Of a stretch of DNA of 64,000 nucleotides, positions 1 to 11,091 are shown piece by piece (within the stretch, counting starts at the first letter, position 1; every line of letters begins with the position of its first letter). Position numbers and translations under genes: made by a program. The notes beneath the pieces were generated by a model. It ran no database searches. It worked only from the letters and a program-made list of their open reading frames with translations, and was not told the DNA's origin. Source of the DNA: Voacanga thouarsii. Its lineage: Eukaryota > Streptophyta > Magnoliopsida > Gentianales > Apocynaceae. The stretch spans positions 3,294,001-3,358,000 of the forward strand of contig JANUWF010001683.1 of the NCBI GenBank assembly GCA_026120185.1. The letters are read 5' to 3'.

Positions 1-1647
1 TCGTCTACACAAGAACCTCAAAGGTCGAGTAGGATACGTGTGGCACCTGAGAGATATGGATTTCTCATAAGTGACCGTAATGACCTATTGCTCATAGATG
101 AAGGTGAGCCTAGTACTTATAAGGATGTTTTAAATAGTTCAGAACCTAACAAATAGCTTGAGGCCATTAAGCCAAAAATAGATCCCATGTATAATAAACA
201 AGTATGGACATTGGTTGATCCACTCGAAGGAAGCAAACCTATTGGGTGCAGATGGGTTTTCGAAAAAAAAACCAACATAGATGGTAATGTAGTTACCTAT
301 AAAGCATGATTGGTTGCTAAAAGTTATCGTTAATAATATTGTATTGACTATAACGAAAATTTTCGTAAGAATACTCCTAGCACTTACCGTCCATTATGAT
401 TATGAGGTCTGGCAGATGGATGTGAAAATAACTTTCCTAAATGGAAACCTAACTAAAAAGTGTATATGATACAACTTGAGGGTTTCACATCCAAAGATAG
501 CACAAAAGTGTGCAAGTTGCAATAGTCTATTTATGGACTTAAAAAAGCTTATAGGAGTTGGAACATCTATTTTGATAAAATAATTAAATAATTTGGTTTC
601 ATTCAAAACATGGATGAACCTTATGTATACATGAAGGTTAGTAGGAGTGCAGTCATTTTCCTATTACTTTATTTGACACGTTGTTAATAGGAAATGATAT
701 CTCAGTTCTTCAACCTGTGAAGAATTAGTTATCCAAGAAGTTTTTCATGAAAGACATTGGAGATGCAACCTATATTTTGGGAATAAGAATATATAGAGAT
801 AGATAAAAAAAAGTTTCTTGATCTTTCACAGCCAACATACATAGATAAAGTATTGGGAGGTTCAACATGGATCGATCTAAAAAAGAATTCTTATCCATGT
901 CTCATGGGGTAAGCCTTTCAAGGTCGATGTCTTCTGAGACACAAGTTGAAAGGGATCACATTAGTAGAATTCTATATGCTTCGACAATTAGATCTATCAT
1001 GGATGCTATGATATGTACTAGGCCCAATGTATCATGTGCTCTCAACTTTACAAGCTGATACCAATTTAACCTTGAAGAGGGTCATTTAATGGTTGTAAAG
1101 AATATCCCTAAACACTTGCGAAGGACTAAGGACGTATTCTTGGTATATGGAGAATGTGATTTGAAAATAAAAAGATATACTAAAGCCAGTTTTCAGTCTG
1201 ATAAGGATGCCACCAAATCATAATCAGGTTACGTATTCATGTTAAGTAGAAGGGCAGTAAGATGGAAAACTTCCAAATAGGATACTATTACGGACTTGAC
1301 GACTGAAGTTGAGTACTTAGCTGCTTCTGAAGCAGCTAAGGAAGTAATTTGGATCAAGAAATTCGTGACGAATCAGGAGTGGTCCCTAGCATTGTTGATC
1401 CAATACTTTTGTATTGTGATAACAATGGATCCATTACACAAGCAAAGGAATCACAGTCTCACAAGTGATCCAAATACGTACTAAGATGCTATTACCTGAT
1501 CTAAGAGATCATAGATAGAAAAGATGTAAAGATAGAAAGAGTTCCCAGAACATAGCAGACCCGCTTACTAAGGCATTACGGTAGAAGAAACATTATAGCT
1601 ATGTTAAGTCATTTGGTATTCGATACATGAATGATTGGCTCTAGCAC
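1..1647 (+). pseudogene. Copia-1 pol remnant: reverse transcriptase and RNase H
   Basis: This is the C-terminal part of a Ty1/copia polyprotein in several frames with many stops. Translated pieces show the reverse transcriptase start (PIGCRWVFEKKTNIDGNV near 240), the SIYGLKKAYRSW segment near 520, KDIGDATYILGIRIYRD near 750, and the RNase H piece TEVEYLAASEAAKEVIWIKK at 1300-1365. The final piece ADPLTKALR (about 1557-1583) is the usual end of a copia polyprotein. The protein would have copied element RNA into DNA. No frame stays open for more than about 65 codons, so it is dead. The window edge cuts off integrase, protease and gag. Confidence 0.9.
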
Positions 1648-1658
1648 AAGTGGGAGTT
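1648..1658 (+). promoter_or_regulatory. Polypurine tract of Copia-1
   Basis: The purine-rich run AAGTGGGAGTT lies directly before the LTR start TGTTAG. This is the plus-strand priming position of a copia element and marks the start of the 3' LTR. Confidence 0.75.
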
Positions 1659-1938
1659 TGTTAGTATTATACCCTAGAGGCAATCACTTGTATATTGTAT
1701 ATGACACGTTTATATAATAAAGGTATTATTTAACTGATCAGTTTGTTTCATTTAACTTCATATATATATAACTGTTAGATAAAGTCCCAAGCACATAGTA
1801 TAGTGTTAAGAAAATTATAATAGGGATCATAACATGAGATTCCTACTGCACTACGTAATACTTGTGCTTAAATTATCCCTAGTCATAGTATTAATGAGAT
1901 AGAACATCATTAATGGGCTAAGATTAACACGTGCTATA

Positions 1939-3614
1939 TGTTGGGTATCTCAGGCTCGTATCCTATACGGCGCAGCGGAAAATAAAATGAGATACCTCCC
2001 AAGACCCATCTATGTGTGGAAAACAAGACATAAAGAGAGTAAAGGTAACAACTTTTACTTTTGGGTGATCGTGTGAAGAACAAAATTTTCTTCTTCAAGT
2101 TGAGGCGCGATCCAGCAATCCTCGTGATCAACCTCCACGTGAGTTGAACGTCTACCCACTATAATCACAGTGTGTGATTATCTCTAATAGTAATCCACAT
2201 GGAGGAATACTCAAGCACGTAGCTTTCTGTGCTAGCAGAAATTCTAAGTGGTAGCTAGGGTTCTTTTTCAAGATCAAATCGAGAGAGAATAAGAGAAAAA
2301 GTTCGTGGCTATTATTTCTTTTTGTGTGTTGCTCAGCTATTGGCTAGGGTTTTTCGTGTGTTATTAGCTACTATATATCACACGAAATTCCCTTCCCAAA
2401 ACTAAGAATTCTAATCCTATTAGAATTCTCTAATTGTAATTGGAAATATCACCACAACTTTTCTTTCTCTCAATCAACCCCACAATGTTATCAAATAACA
2501 TCTTGAGTATATAATCCTCTGTTATGTGTGACCTATTAGGTTTCCCAGTCAATTGGTAGAGAACATGAATTAATCCAAACGTCTTTGAGATTAATAATCC
2601 ATAATTAATTAGAATTAATCCTATTAATTCTAATCAGAATTGGTTTATTAATTCATCAATTAATAAACACATATTCCAAGATCTTGAGCGGTATCTAGCA
2701 ACACATCATGACCACCCAAGAGTTCAGGAAGTCAAGTGGCTTGACATGAACCCTTCAATAACAAACTTCGGTGCAATTAACTCCTTTCACCATGCAATAT
2801 CTTATTCGGTTTGGAGTACGGAATTAGTGCTAACTCCCTCCAGAAATAATTCTGGCCCGAATACAATAGTACTTGTACCAGGAATCCACTACTTTAGATG
2901 TGTATCAATTAGAACTATTTCCAATACACAATCGCCTTGGCTAAGAACTTTCCAAGTAGTAATTCCTACAAGTAGCCGTGAGATATTCGCCCCTGCTATT
3001 AGGAGTGGTGAATCCTTTATTGACCCTCTCAACTACTTTCGTTCACCTCACAATGTACCCAATATCCATCTCATAGGCGGCCCTCGATCGAGCTCCGGAG
3101 ATTGGAATCAAAGTACAAAGCTCAGCAAACAAAGTATCCTGGAGATCTCAAATCTGAAGATACTTGCACATTTTCTATATTGAGATTATATCACTGGCAC
3201 TAAATAGTTAACCATATGATTATCTCAAAGCTAGGTCATCCAATGAACTTGTTCCATTAACAAGCATCCATGTGTTAACTTTGAGTATCTCAATATTCAC
3301 GGTTATGAGAACCACCGCCTGATCAAATCAGGAAGTCTAACACATGTTAGTCTTAACGCATTAATGATGTCCTGTCTCATTAATACTATGACTAGGGACT
3401 ATTTAAGTATTAACACCATCCAGTGTAGTCGGAATCTCATATCATGATCTCTATCATGATTTCCTTAACACAGTGTTGTACTAGGGACTTTATCGAACAG
3501 TTATATTAATTAAAGTAAACAAAAGAAAACTGTAAGATAAACAATGCCTTTTATTAAAATAAAATGTGTCATGTACAATATACAAGTGATTGCCTCTAGG
3601 GCACAACACTAACA
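1939..3614 (-). mobile_element. Solo LTR of the Copia-1 family, inverted
   Basis: A 1676-bp unit begins TGTTGGGTATCTCAGG and ends GCACAACACTAACA. It is the reverse complement of the LTR at 6207-7932. The 5-bp direct repeat CTATA flanks it exactly (1934-1938 and 3615-3619). No internal region or second LTR is present, so it is a solo LTR left after recombination between the two LTRs of a full element. It sits about 280 bp into the Copia-1 3' LTR, so it is younger than Copia-1. Confidence 0.95.
2746..3183 (+). other. Open reading frame antisense to the copia LTR
   Basis: The frame of 145 codons starts MNPSITNFGAINSFHH and lies antisense to the solo LTR at 1939-3614. The corresponding stretch of the other solo LTR (6699-7064, minus strand) is open too, with 121 codons and a similar protein starting MNPSITKYSAINSFHH. 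The older Copia-1 3' LTR has stops in the same place. I recognise no domain. It may be chance openness of a recently spread repeat. Confidence 0.3.
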
Positions 3615-6206
3615 CTATACTTCTTGATCGGATCAAGCGGTGGTTCTCAAATCTATATGTATTGTGATATTTAAAGTTAACACGTAGATGATTGTTAAGT
3701 GAACAAGATCATTGGATAATCTAACAATAAGATAACCACATAAATAACTATTTAGTAGCAGTGATAAAATCTTATTATAGCGAATGTGCAAGCATTATTA
3801 GATTTGAGATCTCTAATGTACTTTGTTTACTGAGCATTGTATTTTGATTCCAATCTTTGAAGTACCTACAAGACCACTGATGGGATAGATATTGGGTACA
3901 AATAAAGTAAACAAAAGTAGTTGAGAGGGTCAATGAAGGATTCATCACTCCTAAGAGTGGGAGCGTATATCACACGGCCACTTGTATGTGATCATTACTT
4001 GTGAAATAGTTTCAAATTGATACACATGTTGAGTAATAGATTCTAAATCAAGTACTAATAAATTTGGACTAGAATTAATTATATTCTAGTTGGAGTTGGC
4101 ATTAATTTCATACTCTAAACCGAATGAAATATAGCATGATGAAAGTAGTTTATTGTACTAATGTTTTACTATTGAAAGGCTCACATCAAGCTACTTGACT
4201 TTCTAGACTATTGGATGGTCATGATGCTTTGCTAGACACCACTCTTGATCTACTAAATATAGATTTATTAATTAAAAAATTAAAAAATTAATTATAATTA
4301 GAATTAATCAGTTAATTCTAATTAATAAGGATTATTGATTCTATTGTGATTAGAATTAATTCATTTTTTGCTACTCATAAATCGAAAAACCTAATAGGTC
4401 ACACATAATAGAGGACTGGGTACTCAAGATATTATATGATAATATTTTGGGGTTAATTTGTGAGAAAAAATAATTTTATGAGTAAATTATAAACAATTAT
4501 TATTTGTTTGGGACAAATTGTAATTATTAAAAGCTTGTGGGCACAATCACAACTTAAATCCAAAGCTCATAGAAGAAAAAAAAAAAAGAATGAATAAAGG
4601 AAAATTTTTCTTGTTTCCTAAAAGGTTTAGGAAAACAAGAGGAAAAAGGCTTTCACGTGGGTTCAGGAAAGGAAAAGGATGAAAAGCTTAAAGTTGGTTC
4701 CTAAACTATTTAGGAAATGTATTGCAAGCTTTATGTGTGTGTCTGTGGTGGTGGTTTTATTTGATAGCTAGGAATTGTTCTTTATATATATGCAGAAAGA
4801 AAGAAAAAAATTTTCTCTCGATTTTTTTCCAAAAAGTCGCCGCTTCTCAGCAAATTCCCTGTAGCATTTTTCCTTAGTTTCTTCTTATCTTAATTAAATC
4901 CTTAGTCGCTATATTATATTTCAAGCAGAAAAATTTTGTAGTTATTGAATACATCCTCGCATAGATTAATATTAGAGAAATTTCTATTGTGGAATTTGGG
5001 GGTTAGTGCTTGGACAAATATTATGGAAGGCTTCTGTGTGCGAAGAATAATTTTTAAATGATATGTTTATGTGGTAATGAATTTTTCTTCCCTCTCCTAA
5101 CCCGTTTAATTACAAACGAGTAATTCTATTGCGTGTATTTTATTTTATTTTTTCGCTATGTGTAAATTGGTTTGCATAATCGAAATCCAATAAGGAAAAT
5201 GGAGAAAAAATGGAAGAATAATGAAGAAGACCAAATGATAGGAATTCATCCAAGCATCATTGCAAAGTTAAAGAAGGGGGATGGAGATTCAAAGCTTACT
5301 CCATGGTGTCAAGGAAGAATTTAAATTATGAAGGCTTTCAATGGAGGATTCAAGCCAAACGAGCCACCAAGCCAAGGAACAAGAAGACAGTAAAGAAGTG
5401 GGTGTCAAAGGGAAGCTTGAAAGTTCTTCAAGAAGATAAATCAAGAACCAAGAAAGTTGTCAAGCAATGGAGGATCAAAGAAGGGACAAAAAGATCAAAG
5501 CTTGAACAATAATTTGCGTAGAGGATGAAGTATGCCAGGAGAAAGGTTGTGAACAAGAAAAATGAACCAATCGTGTTAAGAACAGTGTGGGCCCAGTGCC
5601 AGGCCCAACAAGCCTACCTGGGGCCAGGCCTTCTCAGCCTGTTAGCTAATTTTGACAGCATGGACCTGGCACCAAACCCAACAAGCCGACCCGACACCAG
5701 GTCACTTCAAGTATAGCTCGGCTTTGCCGATTTTTCTTGTTTTGTTTTATTTTGGTTTCTGATTTAATCCCCGCAAATGTTAATATGTAATAGGAATATT
5801 TTGGAGCTTTTAAAGGGTTGAAAGACTGAGGTTTCATCTCACCTTGGTTAGTTTTAAATGCCTATATATATGACACACTTCAAATATAACAACTTTGAAT
5901 ATTGATAGAAATCAAAGAGTCTCATTTGAGAGCTTTGAGAGGTGATTCCTCTTGGGTAAATCCCATGAACATCAAGACCATTCTTAGGGCCTAGTCCTTC
6001 CTTATGTATTGAGTTTGTAAACTCTTTTAGGATAGATAAATTAGCTTGCTAATTTGGGCTTTAGATTATATCTAATCTAAAGTTTTTGTTGGAAGGTAAA
6101 GTTAGTTGCTTAAATCATCTTCTTTAAAGTGTTCTTAGTTTCTTGTTGAATCAAGGGTCTTTAGTTGTGATTTGGATGACTTGATTCTCATTTCTAGTGT
6201 TTTAAG

Positions 6207-7932
6207 TGTTAGTGTTGTGCCCTAGAGGTAATCACTTGTATATTGTATATGACATATTTTATTTTAATAAAAGACATTATTTATCTTACAGTTTCTTTTG
6301 TTTACTTTTTAAGTAATATAACTGTTCGATAAAGTCCCTAATACAATACTGTATTAAGGAAATCATGATATGAAATTCCTACTACACTGTATAGTGTTAG
6401 TACTTAAATAGTCCCAAGTCATAATATTAATAAGAGAGGACATTATTAATGTGTGAAGACTAGCATGTGTTAGACTTCCTGATTTGATCAGGCGGTGGTT
6501 CTCATATCCGTGAGTATTGAGATACTCAAAGTTAACACATGGATGCTTATTAATGGAACAAGTTCCTTGGATGACCTAGCTATGAGATAATCACATGGAT
6601 AACTATTTAGTGCCAGTGATATAATCTCAATATAGCAAATGTGCAAGTATCCTTAGATTTGAGATCTCCAAGGTACTTTGTTTGCTGAGCATTGTACTTT
6701 AATTCCAATCTCTGGAGCTTGATCGAGGGTCGCCTATGGGATGGATATTGGGTACATTGTGAAGTAAACGAAAGTAGTTGAGAGGGTCAATAAATGATTC
6801 ACCACTCCTAATAGTAAGGGCGAATATCTCACGGCTACTTGTAGGAATTACTACTCGAGAAGTCCTTGGCCAAGACGATTGTGTATTGAAAACAGTTCCA
6901 ATTGATACATATTTAGAATAGTGGGTTCCTGGTACAAGTACTATTGTATTCGGGCCAGAATTAATTTTGGAGGGAGTTGGCACTAATTCCGTACTCCAAA
7001 CCGAATGAGATATTGTATGGTGAAATGAGTTAATTGCACTATATTTTGTTATTGAAGGGTTCATGTTAAGCCACTTGACTTCCTGGACTCTTGGGTGGTC
7101 ATGATGTGTTGCTAGATATCGCTCATGATCTGAAAATATGGGTTTATTAATTGATGAATTAATAAACCAATCATGATTAGAATTAATAGGATTAATTCTA
7201 ATTAATTATGGATTATTAATCTCAAAGACATTTAGATTAATTCATATTCGCTACCAATTAGCTGGGAAACCTAATAGGTCACACACAATAGAGGATTATA
7301 TACTCGAGATGTTATTTGATAACATAGTGGGGTTAATTGCGAGAAAGAGAAGTTGTTGTGGCCAAATTATAATTACTTATAATTAATGGTCCAAATTGAT
7401 ATTGTGAGAATTTGATGTTTCCAATTACAATTAGGGAATTCTAACTGTTTTAGAATTCTAAGATTGGAGTATATTTTGAGCAGGATTTTTCGTGTGATAT
7501 AGAGATACACTTGAAACCCTAGCTGTTTTTATGTAAGACACGAAAATAACTCCAAATCCTAAGGCACACGATTTCTCTCTTCTCTCTCTCTCACAATTGT
7601 TCTGGAGAAACCCCAGCCACCATCTTTTTCTGTTAGCATAGGAAATTTTAGTGCTTAAGTATTCCTCTGTATGGATTACTATTAGAGATAATCACACACT
7701 GTGATTATAGTGGTTAGACGTTCAACTCTCGTGGAGTTTGATCAAGAGGATTGCTGGATCATGCCTTGACTTGAAGAAGAAATTTTTGTTATTCGTATGA
7801 TCAAAGAAAGGTAAAAGTTGTTACCTTTGTTATCTTTATGTCTTGTTTTTCTCACATATGTGGGTCTTGGGATGGTATTTCGTTTTATTCTTCCGCTGCG
7901 CCATATAGGATATGAGCCTGACATACCTAACA
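6207..7932 (+). mobile_element. Solo LTR of the Copia-1 family
   Basis: A 1726-bp unit opens TGTTAGTGTTGTGCCCTAGA and ends CATACCTAACA. It is flanked by the exact 5-bp duplication TTAAG (6202-6206 and 7933-7937). It is the same family as 1939-3614 and the Copia-1 3' LTR, in the opposite orientation to the former. Joining the flanks rebuilds the Gyp-A LTR without a gap, so it inserted after Gyp-A. Confidence 0.95.
6699..7064 (-). other. Open reading frame antisense to the copia LTR, second copy
   Basis: The frame of 121 codons starts MNPSITKYSAINSFHH and is the counterpart of the frame at 2746-3183. The two proteins match over most of their length (shared VVIPTSSREIFA and SGESFIDPLNYF). No recognisable domain, signal peptide or membrane segment is visible. 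A coding role is unproven. Confidence 0.3.
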
Positions 7933-8090
7933 TTAAGTTTTCTATTTTGGCTTAGGGTTGTAGTATTTGAATTGGGTTTGTCATTTTTTCACGAAACTCA
8001 CTGTTTTGAGTTCTTAATTGGGTATTGTATTTTGCTCCAAATTTAGCCGCAAAATTCATTGAGAAAACACTCCAAAGATCATTTCAAATA

Positions 8091-8738
8091 CCCAGCGCCA
8101 GGTCACTTAGGGGATAGCTTAGTTTTGTTGATTTTTCTTGTTTTGTTTTACTTTAGTTTCTAATTTAATTCCCACGAATCTTAATATGTAATATAGATAT
8201 TTTGGACATTTTAAAGAGTTGAAAGGTTGAGATTTCATCTCACCTTAGTTAGGTTTATATGCCTATATATATGGCATTATAACACTTAAAATGTAACAAC
8301 TTTGAATATTGATAGAAATCAAAGAGTCTCATTTGAGAGCTTTGAGAGGTGATTTCTCTTGGGTAAATCCTATAAACATCAAGATTCTTAGGTCCTAGTC
8401 CTTCCTTATGTACTAAGTCTATAAACTCTTTTAGGAAGATCAATTAGCTTGCTAATTTAGGTCTTAGGTTATAGATAATCTAAGGTTCTTGTTGGAGGTA
8501 AATCATTTTCTTCAAAGTGTTCTTGGTTTCTTTTTGAATCAAGGGTCTTTGGTTGTGATTTTAATGCCTTGATTCTTATTTCTAGTGTTCTAAGTTCTTT
8601 TTCTTAGAGTCCTAGTATTTGAATTGGATGTGTCATTTCTTCACTAAACTCACTGTTTTTAGTTCTTAATTGGGTCTTATATTTTGCCCTAAATTTAGCT
8701 ACGAAATTAATTGAGAAATAGCCCCCAAGGTCATATCA
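8091..8738 (+). repeat. Partial second LTR in tandem behind the Gyp-A 5' LTR
   Basis: After the first LTR end (8086) only AATA of the normal post-LTR leader follows. The sequence then jumps to the middle of the LTR again (CCCAGCGCCAGGTCACTT) and runs to a second LTR end at GGTCATATCA (8738). The LTR 3' part, about 650 bp, is therefore present twice in direct orientation before the primer site. Recombination between LTRs or a strand-transfer error in reverse transcription would give this. Confidence 0.8.
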
Positions 8739-8745
8739 AATAATT

Positions 8746-8756
8746 TGGTATCAGAG
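8746..8756 (+). promoter_or_regulatory. Primer binding site of Gyp-A (tRNA-iMet type)
   Basis: TGGTATCAGAG lies 7 bases after the LTR end CATATCA. It is complementary to the 3' end of plant initiator methionine tRNA, the usual primer of these elements. Confidence 0.88.
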
Positions 8757-10389
8757 AGAGGAAAGCTTTGATTCTTATCAATGCTTGGTTCTTTAAGGAA
8801 AAGGCATCAAAGTTTCAAGAAAAATAGAGCAAACTAATCACTAAGGAAGGTGCTTCAAAAAGGTCTTCAAAACTTCTGTTTTTCTTGATTTTCTTGTTGA
8901 GAAATTGATCTTGTATGTTGGGTTAATGTTTGAGAAGCTATTTGAAGCTTTAAATTGCATAAATCTTGTAGTTTTTTGGATTTATTTATTACAAGTTTGT
9001 TGAGCTCAAAAAGAATCCCGTAATTTATTTTCATGCAAAAAGAATCCCTTATAAAACTCATGTTTTTTACTTCTATTTGTTAAGAAATTATTCCTTGATA
9101 TTAGTATAACTATTGGGGATTAATTTTTCTTGTGATTATTGAGTTTTTGGGTTGCTAAAAGTGTGAAAATTTTGATACCCCTTGAGTTACGGGATTGCAC
9201 CTCAAGTGTTTGATATTTTGTTTGAGTGGATTTAGAGCCTTGAAATTGTAACAAATTATTTTGTAACACTTTTCATTATTGTTAAACTATTGAGACTGCA
9301 TGTTTTTGGGGAATTACTTGACCAACTGAAATTATTATAGTTGTTGAATTCTTACTCTTGTTTTTGAGTGATATGTTCCTTGAACTTCTAGTGTTTCATT
9401 GTAATTCTTGTTAGGTCTTGTCCATTTACCCATTCCTTAGTTATTGAAGTTGTTGTGCTATCTCGAATTCATTGACTCTTGATATAAACTTTTTGAGGCT
9501 CATTGTTATTGATGTTCAAACTTCTATCTAAATCTAGTTGATTGTCCTTAGAGGGTTAGTAAACTTGTCAAGTTTGGACTAGCTCCTAAGCAATTGGAGA
9601 GATTTTTGTGAAAAGAACTCATTGAGGAAATTGAATCTTGAAAAAGGTAAGAGTGTGAGCATAGTCTTGTTAGAAGCCAAAGAAGAGTTAAACACGAGGG
9701 TTGAGTGTTAATTCTTGAGTGGATACATGTGAGGGAGTGATTGTGAGGAATTACTTTATCCTTTTATCCAAATTTTACAAGTGAGAACCCTTGAAATTCT
9801 CAATACAATGTCCTAAGAAACTTCATCTGATATTCGAGTCACCTTTGAAATTTTCCAAGCAAAAATGGAAGGCATGAGGAGGGACATTGAGGGGACGAAA
9901 TCTAACCAAAACTAAACCCTAACGAATGCAAAAAGAGGAGATAACCTTAGAGTGAGAAATGAGTACAAACCATTACCCCCATTGTATGAGTAACCAATAA
10001 AGGGATGTGGAGAACATTTTATAAGAGGTTATTTAAAAATTCCAATAAAGGGAAGAGGTAGGAAAAGTTTGGGGTTAGGACCATTAGGTAAAGGAACACA
10101 TAAGGGCAAGAAATTAAGGGGTGCAGGGAAGGGGACCTATCCTAAGAAGTCTATATATACCAACTCTATTTTTTAACATTCACCAAACCAGGAAAATAAG
10201 CCACCAAAATAATCATTAAGAACAACCCAAAAGCCTAGAGAAGAAGAGGATACTAAGAATAGGCTTGGGGCTGGGAAGGTTTTGCCATTGATTGGTGTTG
10301 CTAGAAAGATTGAGGGTGCACATGATGTTGAGAATGAGGAGAATTCACAAAGAAGTAATATATTTTACACTAGGGGCCTTATCTAACAA
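8757..10389 (+). pseudogene. Gyp-A leader and gag remnant
   Basis: A leader of about 1.05 kb (8757-9807) matches the leader of Gyp-G at 14447-15469. The gag start is taken at ATG 9808, followed two codons later by TAA. The frame then reads SSDIRVTFEIFQAKMEG and MRRDIEG, the N-terminal part of a gag. Gyp-G shows the same start (MLQDSFNIRAIFETLNAKID), which supports it. The capsid core and zinc knuckle are missing; the rest up to the protease is a short basic stretch with stops. Confidence 0.65.
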
Positions 10390-11077
10390 AAGCCTTGTAG
10401 TATAATCATTGATGGAGGAAGTTAGACTAATGTGATAAGTGCTACCTTACTGGAGAACTTGGGATTAGAAACTATAAGACATCCTAAACTATACAAACTC
10501 CATTAGTTGAGTGATTTTAATGAATTTAAAGTAAACAAATAGTTGAGGTTGAGTTTGCTATGGGGCGTATAAAGATGTGGTGCTGTGTGATGTGTTCCCA
10601 ATGCAAGTGGGGCATATTTTATTAGGAAGGTCATGGATATTTGATAGAGATGTGTCACATAAGGGGAGAAAGAATAAATATACATTGGAGAAAGATGGAA
10701 AGAAGATCACACTACTTTAATTGCCCCTTAGTAAGGTGCTTAAAGATTAAAATATCTTGAGGGAGAAGGACAACAAGAGAAAAAAGTTGAGAAAGAAGCA
10801 AAAGTAAGAGAGAAAATGAGAAGAGCTTAAGGAAAATTTAAAATAAGAGGGTGCAAAAGAAGAGAAAAAGAAAAAGGGTGAGAAGGGAGACAAAGTAAAT
10901 GAAACCTTCTTGTGCTTGAAGAGTGAAAATAATGAGAACGAGGCTATAAAGAAGAAAAGTGAAGATTAGGGGAAAAATGAGCTTTATGTGGGAGTGCATA
11001 AACTTGTATTTTTATCTTCAAAAAAAGATTCTTATTTGAAATCCTACACGTGTGTTAATTCAAGGATGAACCATCTT
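10390..11077 (+). pseudogene. Gyp-A protease remnant with Lys/Glu-rich tail
   Basis: The translation PCSIIIDGGS (about 10392-10421) followed by TNVISATLLENLGLE carries the aspartic protease active site DGG in the form typical of plant gypsy elements. A stop follows the active site (GGS*TN), and more stops and frame shifts follow. From about 10740 to 10970 the translation is very rich in Lys and Glu. The end reads SYTCVNSRMNHL just before the polypurine tract, so the whole reverse transcriptase to integrase block has been lost between tail and end. Confidence 0.75.
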
Positions 11078-11091
11078 TAAGGAGGGGGAAA
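11078..11091 (+). promoter_or_regulatory. Polypurine tract of Gyp-A
   Basis: TAAGGAGGGGGAAA lies directly before the 3' LTR start TGATAGG. This is the plus-strand primer site. Confidence 0.85.

Larger units (their letters stand above)
1659..5192 (+). mobile_element. Copia-1 3' LTR, split by a solo LTR
   Basis: The LTR opens TGTTAGTATTATACCCTAGA right after the polypurine tract. It continues to 1938, is interrupted by the inverted solo LTR at 1939-3614 plus one 5-bp duplication, and resumes at 3620. It aligns along its length with the solo LTR at 6207-7932, for example the shared segment CCTAATAGGTCACACA near 4390 and 7270. The right end is diverged; I place it near 5192 by matching the region after TTTTTTCGCTATGTG to the intact copy. 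Without the insert it is about 1.85 kb, compared with about 1.7 kb for the family. Confidence 0.8.
5236..8086 (+). mobile_element. Gyp-A 5' LTR, split by a solo LTR
   Basis: Bases 5236-6206 plus 7938-8086 form an LTR of about 1.12 kb, matching the 1125-bp 3' LTR at 11092-12216. Both open TGATAGGAAT and share the GC-rich segment around GGGCCCAGTGCCAGGCCCAA. The copia solo LTR 6207-7932 and one copy of TTAAG interrupt it. It ends ATCATTTCA, where the intact family end is CATATCA. Confidence 0.88.

Noticed and set aside
5303..5716. Two short open frames (69 and 63 codons) inside the Gyp-A 5' LTR
   Set aside because: They lie wholly in LTR sequence, the matching 3' LTR does not keep both frames, and they show no domain.
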